A stretch of 64,000 nucleotides of DNA. Origin: Aliivibrio fischeri (GTDB taxonomy: Bacteria; Pseudomonadota; Gammaproteobacteria; Enterobacterales; Vibrionaceae). A program made the position numbers and the translations under genes. Positions 18,756 to 32,517 of this stretch are shown here, piece after piece. The notes beneath the pieces are model-generated. The model was not told the origin of the DNA. It worked only from the letters and a program-made list of their open reading frames with translations, and searched no databases. Every line of letters begins with the position of its first letter. Position 1 is the stretch's first letter. The stretch covers positions 2,418,001-2,482,000 of the forward strand of contig CP160629.1 of the NCBI GenBank assembly GCA_038993745.2, in the 5' to 3' direction.

Positions 18756-20021
18756 ATGATCGAAGTATCTACCCTAGGCGCTATTTCAGCGCTCGTTGTT
18801 GCTATCGCCCTCATCCTTAAAAAGGTCCCGCCTGCTTATGGCATGATTATTGGTGCTCTAATTGGTGGTATTGTCGGTGGCGTTTCATTAACAGATACAG
18901 TTAACTTAATGATTGGCGGTGCTCAAGGAATTGTTACCGCAGTTTTACGAATTCTTGCAGCTGGTGTTCTTGCAGGTGTATTAATTGAATCAGGTGCGGC
19001 AACCTCTATTGCAGAAACCATAGTTAAAAAAGTAGGCGAAACCAGAGCACTGTTAGCATTAGCAGTTGCAACTATGATCTTAACGGCTGTGGGTGTTTTC
19101 GTAGACGTTGCTGTAATTACTGTTGCTCCTATTGCACTTGCGATTGCTCAGCGTGCTGACCTATCTAAAATGGCTATCTTATTAGCGATGGTTGGCGGCG
19201 GTAAAGCAGGTAACGTAATGTCACCTAACCCAAATGCGATTGCGGCAGCCGATGCTTTTAACGTGCCTTTAACTTCAGTGATGGCAGCTGGTATTATCCC
19301 TGGATTATTTGGGTTAGTCTTTGCTTATTTCATCGCTAAAAAACTCGTTAATAAAGGCAGCAAAGTCCAAGCTCATGAAGTAGTTTCTGTTGATCATTCT
19401 CGCCTACCTAGTTTTACGACTTCTATCGTGGCTCCTCTTGTTGCTATCAGCCTTTTAGCCCTGCGCCCAATAGCAGGTATTAATGTCGATCCTCTCATTG
19501 CACTTCCTTTAGGTGGCCTACTGGGTGCTGTTGCAATGGGACGCTTTAGAGATACCAATCATTTTGCAGTATCAGGTTTAACTCGTATGGCTCCTGTTGC
19601 TGTAATGTTACTTGGTACAGGTACATTAGCAGGTATCATTGCAAACTCCGGGTTGAAATCTGGCCTTATCGATATCTTAACTGCTTCAGGTCTTCCATCT
19701 TATCTACTTGCTCCGATTTCTGGTGCCATGATGTCGTTAGCAACAGCATCAACAACAGCTGGTACTGCCGTTGCAGCAAGTGTATTTAGTCACACAATTC
19801 TAGAACTTGGCGTTCCTGCTCTTGCTGGTGCTGCAATGATTCACGCTGGTGCAACCGTATTAGATCACATGCCACACGGTAGTTTCTTCCATGCCACTGG
19901 CGGTGCTGTACATATGGATATTAAAGAGCGTTTAAAGCTTATTCCATATGAATCAGCGGTTGGTCTCATGATCGCAACTGTTTCAACTCTCATCTTTGGC
20001 GTCTTCGGTTTATTTGTTTAA
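18756..20021 (+). CDS. GntP family permease, probable glycerate/gluconate transporter
   Basis: Polytopic inner-membrane symporter of 421 aa in the GntP family, with about twelve hydrophobic segments and the family-typical glycine-rich loop (MVGGGKAGNVMSPNPNAIAA) plus a C-terminal motif HMPHGSFFHATGGA. Family members carry gluconate, D-glycerate or related hydroxyacids. It is 13 bases upstream of glycerate kinase and follows a CdaR regulator, so D-glycerate is the most likely substrate. The exact substrate cannot be read from sequence. Upstream, between 18629 and 18755, lies an 8-bp palindrome TAACGTTA (18711-18718) that may belong to the regulator's site. Confidence 0.85.
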   Translation: MIEVSTLGAISALVVAIALILKKVPPAYGMIIGALIGGIVGGVSLTDTVNLMIGGAQGIVTAVLRILAAGVLAGVLIESGAATSIAETIVKKVGETRALLALAVATMILTAVGVFVDVAVITVAPIALAIAQRADLSKMAILLAMVGGGKAGNVMSPNPNAIAAADAFNVPLTSVMAAGIIPGLFGLVFAYFIAKKLVNKGSKVQAHEVVSVDHSRLPSFTTSIVAPLVAISLLALRPIAGINVDPLIALPLGGLLGAVAMGRFRDTNHFAVSGLTRMAPVAVMLLGTGTLAGIIANSGLKSGLIDILTASGLPSYLLAPISGAMMSLATASTTAGTAVAASVFSHTILELGVPALAGAAMIHAGATVLDHMPHGSFFHATGGAVHMDIKERLKLIPYESAVGLMIATVSTLIFGVFGLFV

Positions 20022-20033
20022 TAAGGCTATATT

Positions 20034-21164
20034 ATGAAAATCGTTATTGCTCCTGACTCTTACAAAGAAAGTTTAACGGCGATGGAAGTCGCTACAGCCA
20101 TTGAAGCTGGATTTAAACAAGTATTACCTCATGCTGAATATATAAAATTGCCTATGGCCGATGGTGGTGAAGGTACGGTTCAATCACTGATTGATGCAAC
20201 TGGTGGCTCAATTATCGAGCACACAGTAACAGCGCCTCTTGGTGAACAAATTACCGGTTTTTATGGATTATTTGGCGATGGTCAAACAGCCATTATCGAG
20301 ATGGCAGCTGCATCAGGTTTACACCTTGTTGAACCAAGTTTACGTAACCCTCTAAATACCACCACTTATGGTACTGGCGAACTAATTAAAGCGGCACTTG
20401 ATAAAGGTGTAAAACACATAATTGTAGGAATCGGTGGCAGCGCTACGAATGATGGCGGGATTGGAATGGCTCAAGCGCTTGGTATCAAACTTCTGGATAA
20501 AGATGGTAATGATCTTGCTTTTGGTGGAGGTTCGTTAGCACAGCTTGTAACGATCGATACATCAAATAAAGATCCTCGCCTTGACAAGATTACACTTGAA
20601 GTTGCATGCGATGTTGATAACCCATTATGTGGTCCTAAAGGCGCCTCTTTCGTATTTGGCCCACAAAAAGGGGCAACTCCTGAGATGGTTAGCACATTAG
20701 ATAACAACCTAAACCATTATGCCGATATAATGAAAGATCAACTGGGTAAAGATGTAAAAGACACTGCCGGAGCTGGTGCTGCTGGTGGGCTTGGTGCCGC
20801 CTTACTTGGTTTATTTAATGCGACTCTGCGTCCTGGTATCGAGATCGTAATGGATGCCGTAAACCTATCAGATGTTGTATCTAGTGCCGATCTTGTTATC
20901 ACAGGAGAAGGTCGAATTGATAGCCAAACTATCCATGGAAAAACACCGATTGGCGTAGCAAGAACAGCGAAAAAATTTGATTTACCAGTTATTGGTATTG
21001 CAGGTTGTCTATCTGATGATTGTGCAGTCGTTCATGAGTATGGAATTGATGCGGTATTTAGTGTTGTCCCTCGCTCAGTATCTCTTGAGCTAGCATTAAA
21101 AGAAGCCGCTATTAACGTAGAAAATACCGCTCGTAATATTGCAGCAATATATTCAATGAAATAG
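20034..21164 (+). CDS. glycerate 2-kinase (GlxK/GarK family)
   Basis: Phosphorylates D-glycerate to 2-phosphoglycerate in the cytoplasm. The 376-aa protein has the complete family layout: MKIVIAPDSYKESLTAMEVA at the start, ADGGEGT near residue 42, the long GIGGSATNDGGIGMAQALG motif near 132-150, and the C-terminal TGEGRIDSQT motif near 283. It is the last gene of the glycerate cluster and is followed by a strong bidirectional terminator. Both garK and glxK names are used for this family, so no symbol is assigned. Confidence 0.93.
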   Translation: MKIVIAPDSYKESLTAMEVATAIEAGFKQVLPHAEYIKLPMADGGEGTVQSLIDATGGSIIEHTVTAPLGEQITGFYGLFGDGQTAIIEMAAASGLHLVEPSLRNPLNTTTYGTGELIKAALDKGVKHIIVGIGGSATNDGGIGMAQALGIKLLDKDGNDLAFGGGSLAQLVTIDTSNKDPRLDKITLEVACDVDNPLCGPKGASFVFGPQKGATPEMVSTLDNNLNHYADIMKDQLGKDVKDTAGAGAAGGLGAALLGLFNATLRPGIEIVMDAVNLSDVVSSADLVITGEGRIDSQTIHGKTPIGVARTAKKFDLPVIGIAGCLSDDCAVVHEYGIDAVFSVVPRSVSLELALKEAAINVENTARNIAAIYSMK

Positions 21165-21186
21165 TTAATCATCTAACGTCCTAAAT

Positions 21187-21213
21187 AAAAAGCAGCCAAT
21201 TGGCTGCTTTTTT
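21187..21213. terminator. bidirectional terminator between glycerate kinase and acnB
   Basis: The palindrome AGCAGCCAATTGGCTGCT is flanked by A's on the left and T's on the right, so it can end both the plus-strand kinase transcript and the minus-strand acnB transcript. Confidence 0.85.
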
Positions 21214-21230
21214 AATTAAAGAAGATAAGG

Positions 21231-23818
21231 TTAAGCTGGCTCTTGGAAAATAACCGTATCCGCTTTCTCTGTATATGCTCCCATTTTATGGAAGTTCAGA
21301 TAACGGTAGGTATCTGCAGCGGTTGCATTAATCCTATCAGCGTACTCTAGATACTCTTCCTTCGTCGGGATACGACCAAGAATTGCACCAACCGCAGAAA
21401 GTTCAGCAGATGCTAGGTAAACATTCGCACCTGTACCCAAACGGTTCGGGAAGTTACGAGTAGACGTAGACATTACTGTCGACTTGTCTGCCACACGTGC
21501 CTGATTACCCATACATAGTGAACAACCCGGAGTTTCAATACGAACCCCAGCACGGCCGAAGATGCCATAGTAGCCTTCTTCTGTTAGCTGATCTTTATCC
21601 ATCTTAGTTGGCGGAGCCACCCATAGACGAGTGCTTAGCGAGCCGTTGAACTCTTCAAGCATCTTACCAGCAGCACGGAAGTGACCGATGTTCGTCATAC
21701 AAGAACCGATGAACACTTCTTGAATCTCAGTGCCTTGAACGTCAGAAAGAAGACGAGCATCATCTGGATCGTTTGGTGCACATAGGATTGGCTGATCGAT
21801 GTCAGCAAGGTCGATCTCGATAACGTGAGCGTATTCAGCATCTGAATCGGCAGACAGCAACTCAGGGTTCGCTAGCCACTCTTCCATTGCAGTAATACGG
21901 CGTTCGATAGTACGAACATCACCGTAGCCTTCAGCAATCATCCACTTAAGCATAACGATGTTTGAATTCAAATATTCTTCAATGGACTCTTGAGACAACT
22001 TAACTGTACAACCTGCAGCTGAACGCTCAGCAGATGCATCAGAAAGTTCAAACGCTTGCTCAACAGATAGGTGCTCAACACCTTCGATTTCTAGTACACG
22101 ACCAGAGAATTCGTTGATCTTACCTGCTTTCTCTACTGTTAGTAGGCCTTGCTTGATGCCGTATAGAGGAATCGCGTGTACTAAATCACGTAGCGTGATA
22201 CCTGGCTGCATTTCACCTTTAAAGCGAACCAAGATAGATTCAGGCATATCAAGAGGCATAACACCTGTTGCTGCCGCAAATGCTACTAGACCAGAACCCG
22301 CAGGGAATGAGATACCTAGAGGGAAACGAGTATGCGAGTCACCACCTGTACCTACAGTATCAGGTAGAAGCATACGGTTTAGCCATGAATGAATAACACC
22401 ATCACCAGGGCGTAGTGATACACCAGCACGGTTCATGATAAAATCAGGTAGTGTGTGGTGCGTATTAACATCAACTGGTTTTGGGTATGCAGATGTGTGA
22501 CAGAAAGATTGCATCACAAGATCCGCAGAGAAGCCAAGACAGGCAAGATCTTTAAGCTCATCACGCGTCATAGGACCCGTCGTATCTTGAGAGCCTACCG
22601 TAGTCATCTTAGGCTCACAATATTGACCTGCACGAACGCCTTCAACACCACATGCTTTACCTACCATCTTCTGAGCTAGCGTGTAGCCTTTATCAGATGC
22701 AGATGGATCAATTGGCTTAGCAAATAGATCGGTTTCCTCTAAACCAAGAGAAATACGAGCACGACTTGTTAATCCACGACCAATAATCAGTGGAATACGG
22801 CCTCCAGCACGAACTTCATCAAGCAACACTGCGCTTAATTTAAAGCTAGAGATCTCTTCATTATTTTTACGAACTACACCTTCATAAGGGAAAATATCAA
22901 TAATATCTCCCATATTCATGTTTTGAACATCAAGTTCAATCGGTAGTGCTCCTGAATCTTCCATTGTGTTATAGAAGATTGGGGCAATTTTACCACCAAG
23001 ACAAACACCGCCAGTGCGCTTATTTGGTACGAATGGAATATCTTCACCCATGAACCAAAGCACTGAGTTAGTTGCTGATTTACGCGAAGAACCAGTACCA
23101 ACAACATCACCCACATAAGCTAATGGGATGCCGTCTTTTTGCATTTCTTCGATTTGAGTAATAGGACCAACACTACCCTGTTCATCTGGAGTGATACCAT
23201 CACGTTCCATTTTCAACATTGCTTTTGCATGTACAGGAATATCAGGACGTGACCATGCATCTGGTGCTGGAGATAGGTCATCGGTGTTCGTTTCACCTGT
23301 GACTTTAAATACTTTTACTGTGATCTTTTCAGCTACTTTATCTTTTGATGTAAACCATTCTGCATCAGCCCATGATTGAAGTACTTGCTGCGCAGAACTG
23401 TTACCCGCTTTCGCTTTTTCTTCTACGTCATAAAAAGCATCGAACATCAAAAGTGTATGAGAAAGCGCTTTAACTGCAATAGGTGCCAGTTCAGTGTCAT
23501 CTAATAAAGAAACAAGAGGCTCTATATTATAACCACCTTGCATTGTGCCAAGTAATTCTGCTGCTTTTTCTTTACTAACAAGTGGAGAAGAGACTTCTCC
23601 TTTAGTAACTGCTGTTAAGAAGCCAGCTTTAACATAAGCTGCTTCATCAACGCCTGGGGAATACGATTCTCTAGTAAATCAAGAATAACTTCTTCTTCGC
23701 CTTGAGGCGGATTTTTTACTAATTCAATTAATGCTGCTACTTGCTCAGCATCCAGTGGTCTTGGGACCACGCCTTCTGAAGCACGTTCTTCGACGTGTTT
23801 ACGATAAGCTTCAAGCAC
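21231..23818 (-). pseudogene. acnB: aconitate hydratase B, frameshifted
   Basis: TCA-cycle aconitase B. The start is a GTG at 23818 (protein begins MLEAYRKHVEERASEG) with GAGGAA seven bases upstream. After about 55 residues the frame is lost at the run of four G's on the plus strand (23656-23659; CCCC in the gene). Five C's would give NRIPPGVDEA, the family sequence. From 23543 down the remainder is intact, including the iron-sulfur cysteines in [11 protein letters not shown] and CSLCMGNQ. The repaired product is 862 aa (E. coli 865). An active TCA cycle should need this enzyme, so a sequencing error is more likely than loss. Confidence 0.9.
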
Positions 23819-24037
23819 GACTTAATTCCTCACATTTTGGCTAACTCTTGATAAGTTAGCATCCTTGGAAACGATTCAGTTTATATTCGTTAACTTTTTA
23901 ATTCTGTTATAAATCTCAATAAAACAAGAGAATATGTATCGATATAGACTAAATTTGTGGCGAGATGATATCAAATTTAACTTAAAATTAAAATCTACCC
24001 ACAACAAACAACATACGACTTATGGCGCATTTTTGAA

Positions 24038-26308
24038 CTATAAAACAGCGCCAATACTTAAATATACTGATTCATGATTCTGCTCTGTTCGACCATAAGC
24101 CAAGACAATAGGACCAATTGGACTATCAACACCAATAAAAGCAGAACCTGCAGTATAGAGTGGCGCGTCCTTAATACTATCCTGATTCCAAAGACCACCA
24201 TTTTCTAATGAAGCCCCTAAATAAATAGGCGATTGGAACAAACCAAAATCGTTATCCATCAAGCGGTAACGATAAACCAAACTACCGAAAATCAAGTTTT
24301 GACCAGTTAAACTGTCTTTAGGTGTACCAGATAAGCGTAAGAAACCACCAAGAGATTTAGGTTCTAACTGTAAATCTCCCTTTTTATTCTCAACAACACC
24401 ATATTCAAAATTACCGACGAAAGTATGACGAGAATATGTCCATGCAGCTCTTGTATTCAATGATATTTCTATGACGGAATCTTTGGTTGCCTCAATATCA
24501 ACAACACTATCTTCAACATTATCATGCGAATAAAGATATTCAGCCTTTACATAAAAACCCTTAGTTGGGAAGGTGAAATTATCTAAGGTATCTAGTCTAT
24601 ATTGCGCAAAGATCCCCTCACGGCTGTAGCTTGCATTCAGATCTCTTATACTAGTAAATGCCACTTTACCTTTTGTATAACGACCACCAATACGAAAATC
24701 GCTCCACAAATGACCTTGTAGTCCAACAGCACCTTCAAATACTAAGTCACTGTATTCCAGAGGGAAATCATTATCAATTGATCCTAATTCATTACCGGAC
24801 AAAGAGAATTTCTTTTGCTCAACACTATAAACAGATTTAAAAGAAGTGAATAATAATTGATTAACTAAGAATGGAGTATACAACTCAGCTGAAACCAATT
24901 TATCAGTACCTAATTCAAAGTTGGTTCGTAACTCAGAACGATTATCTCTTAATCCAGTTAATTCAATATCTGTAAAGTTAATCGACATCCCAAGAGAATA
25001 TTTACTTTGATTATCAAAATCATCTTCTAAAGCAAAACGGAAATCCAAATAATTTGGTCCCCAACTTTTTTCTTTAACTTCAACGATTAGATCATGTGTG
25101 CCTTCTTCATTTTCTTGATAGTAATAATCTACTCTTTCAAAGCGATCGATCACATAAAGATCTCGAATATGTTCTTCGAGTTCGTCGGCACTATAAGATC
25201 TCCCTTCTTCTAAATTTAAACGATCTAAAAGCATATTCTCTGTATACAAACTATCATTTTTAATGGTTATCTTATTTACATACAGGTCTTCACCTCTAAG
25301 CAAAGTGGACGCTTTTATCTCTTTTTCCTTTAAATATTCTTGGTACTTTTCATCAGATAATACTAATTTATCTAGTGCTTTATGTTTTTCGTAAGCGATA
25401 TCATAGCCTTTACCATAAGCAAAGGGCATTTTGTCGAACTCGGCCGTTTCCATTTTTCCTACATGTGGCGCTAATAAAATATCTTTATCACCAAGAAGCT
25501 TTTCTTGTTGTTTGGTACTATTTTTCACCATAAAGTTCGTCAATTGCCCCATGACAGAAAGGTAACTAGAAATGTCATCAGCTTCTAAATAATCAGAACC
25601 AATATCTACAGCTATAACGATATCTGCTCCCATTTCTCTAACAACATCAACAGGCATATTATTTACAACACCACCATCAACAAGAAGTCGGCCGTCATAT
25701 TCTGCAGGTGGAAGTGCGCCAGGAACCGACATGCTTGCCATCATAGCTTCTGCTAAGTTGCCTTTATCTAAAACAACCGGTTCAAGTTTTTCAATATCTG
25801 TTGCAACAGCACGAAAAGGGATCGGTAACTGATCGAAGGAATTTAAGTAAGGAATATTATCTGATGTAGTTCTGAGTATTTTGGCCATTGTCTGGCCTTG
25901 TACAAAACCTTTTGGGGCTTTTAATTCTGTAAATGAAAAACCAATATCCGTACCTATTTGATAACGGTCTTCATATTCTTTATCTCTGATCTGTCTTTCA
26001 CTACGCTCAACCTTATCAACAAAGCCACTGTTCCAGTCAACTGTATCAATAAATGCTTCTATTTCATCAGCGCTCATTCCTGATGCATATAATCCACCAA
26101 CATAGGCTCCCATACTGGTACCGGTTATATAATCAACAGGTATGTGCATCTCTTCTAATGCTTTTAAAACACCAATATGAGCAGCACCTTTCGCTCCCCC
26201 ACCAGCAAGAACAAGACCTATTTTGGGACGAGATTCATCACTAGCAACAGCAGTAGAAGAAAATAGATAGAGAAATACAGAAGAAAAAATGAATGGCTTG
26301 AAGCGCAT
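24038..26308 (-). CDS. patatin-like phospholipase fused to an outer-membrane barrel (type Vd autotransporter class)
   Basis: A 756-aa protein with a signal peptide (residues 1-22). A patatin lipase domain follows (oxyanion loop GGGAKG 36-41, nucleophile Ser65 in GTSMG, Asp211 in DGG), then a POTRA-like region about 340-420 and a C-terminal Omp85-type beta-barrel (about 430-756) ending in alternating hydrophobic residues. This is the domain order of P. aeruginosa PlpD, in which the barrel exports the lipase. All catalytic residues are present. It is a single gene on the minus strand with no linked partners. Whether the lipase is released or stays on the surface is unknown. Confidence 0.88.
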   Translation of the reverse strand: MRFKPFIFSSVFLYLFSSTAVASDESRPKIGLVLAGGGAKGAAHIGVLKALEEMHIPVDYITGTSMGAYVGGLYASGMSADEIEAFIDTVDWNSGFVDKVERSERQIRDKEYEDRYQIGTDIGFSFTELKAPKGFVQGQTMAKILRTTSDNIPYLNSFDQLPIPFRAVATDIEKLEPVVLDKGNLAEAMMASMSVPGALPPAEYDGRLLVDGGVVNNMPVDVVREMGADIVIAVDIGSDYLEADDISSYLSVMGQLTNFMVKNSTKQQEKLLGDKDILLAPHVGKMETAEFDKMPFAYGKGYDIAYEKHKALDKLVLSDEKYQEYLKEKEIKASTLLRGEDLYVNKITIKNDSLYTENMLLDRLNLEEGRSYSADELEEHIRDLYVIDRFERVDYYYQENEEGTHDLIVEVKEKSWGPNYLDFRFALEDDFDNQSKYSLGMSINFTDIELTGLRDNRSELRTNFELGTDKLVSAELYTPFLVNQLLFTSFKSVYSVEQKKFSLSGNELGSIDNDFPLEYSDLVFEGAVGLQGHLWSDFRIGGRYTKGKVAFTSIRDLNASYSREGIFAQYRLDTLDNFTFPTKGFYVKAEYLYSHDNVEDSVVDIEATKDSVIEISLNTRAAWTYSRHTFVGNFEYGVVENKKGDLQLEPKSLGGFLRLSGTPKDSLTGQNLIFGSLVYRYRLMDNDFGLFQSPIYLGASLENGGLWNQDSIKDAPLYTAGSAFIGVDSPIGPIVLAYGRTEQNHESVYLSIGAVL

Positions 26309-26408
26309 AATATCATCCTTGAAATATTGATATAAAAAGAATACAGGATGATGAGGGAGATAAAAAGCCTAACTAGCAAGAACTGACAATGAGCAAACTC
26401 TATTTTCA

Positions 26409-26502
26409 CATTCAATTTTCTATAGATGTAAAAAGCCTAACCAACTGAACTACCTCTTCGCTCTGCTTATCTCATTCAATTTTCTACAGACGTAAAAAAG
26501 CC
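26409..26502. repeat. duplicated flank downstream of tRNA-Asp
   Basis: Two near-identical 29-30 base copies (26409-26437 and 26473-26502), both beginning CATTCAATTTTCTA and ending in GTAAAAA-GCC, differ at two positions and in A-run length. The second overlaps the start of the tRNA-Asp terminator. The first ends directly at a tRNA-Asp fragment, which suggests a past duplication of the tRNA-plus-flank unit. Confidence 0.75.
26437..26459 (-). pseudogene. relic of a tRNA-Asp 5' part
   Basis: Twenty-one of 23 bases match nucleotides 1-23 of the intact tRNA-Asp at 26535-26611, including an identical 18-base block (26437-26454 versus 26589-26606). The anticodon, T arm and acceptor 3' strand are missing, so it cannot be a tRNA. 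It lies downstream of the real gene on the same strand. Confidence 0.75.
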
Positions 26503-26526
26503 CTAATCTTTCGATTAGGGCTTTTT
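26495..26526 (-). terminator. terminator of the rRNA operon/tRNA-Asp transcript
   Basis: A 14-bp perfect stem (AAAAAGCCCTAATC / GATTAGGGCTTTTT) with a 4-base loop. On the minus strand it lies eight bases after the tRNA-Asp CCA end and finishes in a T run. Confidence 0.9.
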
Positions 26527-26534
26527 CAAATAAG

Positions 26535-26611
26535 TGGCGGAGTGGACGGGACTCGAACCCGCGACCCCCGGCGTGACAGGCCGGTATTCTAACCAACTGA
26601 ACTACCACTCC
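26535..26611 (-). tRNA. tRNA-Asp (GTC)
   Basis: A 77-base cloverleaf with anticodon GTC in CCTGTCACG, acceptor GGAGTGG / CCACTCC, encoded CCA end, and GGTTCGAGTCC in the T arm. It is the last gene of the rRNA operon, 29 bases after 5S. Confidence 0.97.
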
Positions 26612-26640
26612 GCAGTGTCTATTCAGTGTATCTTAATTTA

Positions 26641-26760
26641 AAGCCTGGCGATGTCCTACTCTCACATGGGGAAACCCCACACTACCATCGGCGCTATTAC
26701 GTTTCACTTCTGAGTTCGGCATGGGATCAGGTGGGTCCATAACGCTATGGTCGCCAAGCA
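26641..26760 (-). rRNA. rrf: 5S ribosomal RNA
   Basis: A 120-base sequence beginning TGCTTGGCGACC and ending CGCCAGGCTT on the minus strand, with the complementary ends and internal CCGAACTCAGAAGTGAAAC block of bacterial 5S RNA. It follows 23S by about 110 bases. Confidence 0.96.
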
Positions 26761-26872
26761 AATTCTTTCTCTTTATTTAATAAAGAGTATCTGGAAAGCT
26801 ATATTGTGTTCTTAATCACATTCAATTCGTTTCTTGCAACTTTAAATCCGTTCAAAACCCCTTGGGTGTTGT

Positions 26873-29759
<2,887 letters not shown>

Positions 29760-29960
29760 ATACAACCCCAAGAGGTTTCGTATGGCATAAACAACCAAGG
29801 TTGAACTCGTCATTGCGAGTTCTGGTTTTTCGCCGGATTCAAAATACAAGAACACTTGAATGTGTTGTTCTTCGTTTTACAAAGTAAAACAAAGGATATT
29901 AAGAACTTTTAAATTTTGATTTAGATAACTCGTAAGTTATTTAAATCAGTCAGCTTTCCA

Positions 29961-29975
29961 AATTGTTAAAGAGCG
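29961..29975 (-). promoter_or_regulatory. boxA antitermination site in the 16S-23S spacer
   Basis: The minus strand reads CGCTCTTTAACAATT, the boxA core (GCTCTTTA) used by the Nus factors, about 200 bases before the 23S start. It lies in the 285-base spacer 29760-30044, which otherwise holds only AT-rich spacer sequence involved in 23S stem processing. Confidence 0.75.
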
Positions 29976-30044
29976 ATTTCACGCTTATGCGTGTAACCAT
30001 TTTTAAAAACTCTTAAAGGTTTAACCTAAAAGAATGCTTAAAGA

Positions 30045-30120
30045 TGGTGGAGCTATGCGGGATCGAACCGCAGACCTCCTGCGTGCAAGGCAGGCGCTCT
30101 CCCAGCTGAGCTATAGCCCC
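30045..30120 (-). tRNA. tRNA-Ala (TGC)
   Basis: A 76-base cloverleaf with anticodon TGC in CTTGCACG, acceptor GGGGCTA / TAGCTCC and encoded CCA. It lies in the 16S-23S spacer together with tRNA-Ile, the common arrangement in Vibrionaceae rRNA operons. Confidence 0.97.
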
Positions 30121-30157
30121 GAAATATAATGTTATCCAATACTTTCTGGAGAAGTAT

Positions 30158-30234
<77 letters not shown>

Positions 30235-30303
30235 AACATTAAGTCTCTTAATTTTTTAACCTAATCAATCTGTGTGAACACTCATAAACCGTAATCTATC
30301 GTT

Positions 30304-31851
<1,548 letters not shown>

Positions 31852-32033
31852 AAAGTTTTTTTGGTTGCTCTGTCTTTTCTATAAAGAGAAGCAGAAACAA
31901 AACCGACTCAATGATTAATACTGATTGTTACATAAAAGTAATTTTGTGTAGTCACTCAGTTCATTGATTAGTTATTTGCTTTCGCAAATAGTGATTATCA
32001 ATTCACAAGTGCCCACACAGATTGATTTGGTTA

Positions 32034-32048
32034 AATTGTTAAAGAGCT
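32034..32048 (-). promoter_or_regulatory. boxA antitermination site in the rRNA leader
   Basis: The minus strand reads AGCTCTTTAACAATT, the Nus-factor boxA core, about 185 bases before 16S. The same core recurs in the 16S-23S spacer. Confidence 0.75.
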
Positions 32049-32213
32049 TTCTTCTACTTTTAAGCCATTAAGGCTTTCTTTCGAAGAGGATGGTCATTTT
32101 ATTCATTTAAGCTTCAGTGTCAAGCACTTATTTGAAACCAACTTTAAAAAACCATCTAGACCAACCTGATTGCAAACCCTTACTGGACATGCTCTCCGTG
32201 TCAGTGAGGTCGC

Positions 32214-32241
32214 ATTATAGAGACCTGATTCATATTGGCAA
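32214..32241 (-). promoter_or_regulatory. rRNA operon P1 promoter
   Basis: On the minus strand TTGCCA (32236-32241) and a perfect TATAAT (32214-32219) are separated by 16 bases, followed by a GC-rich discriminator GCGACCTC, typical of growth-rate and ppGpp/DksA-controlled rRNA promoters. The A/T-rich tract beyond -35 resembles an UP element. Confidence 0.85.
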
Positions 32242-32517
32242 GCATTTTATTTAAGATTTAATTCAAATGCATAGAATATAAACAAAACGTTCAATATGAA
32301 GTCATAAAACTTATTAAAACATCCTAAAGATGATTAAAATCTAGGCTCTCAATCATAAATACCAATGATATTTAATAAATAGTGAACTTGTTCTTGTTAT
32401 TTATTCCCTTCTTATTATATAAAGCGCCAAAATTCCACTCTAAAGTGGTATTTATTAAACTTATAAATCATTCTGCCGATACATATACATCAGACTAATA
32501 ATCAAGGATCACAAGGC

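Larger units (their letters stand above)
31852..32517. other. rRNA leader/promoter region and upstream region of the chemoreceptor gene
   Basis: A 666-base stretch without genes. The left two-thirds hold the 16S leader, the boxA site and the P1 promoter read to the left. From about 32243 to 32517 the sequence is AT-rich: an UP-element-like tract next to the promoter, then the upstream region of the chemoreceptor gene, in which I see no convincing operator or small gene. Confidence 0.7.
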
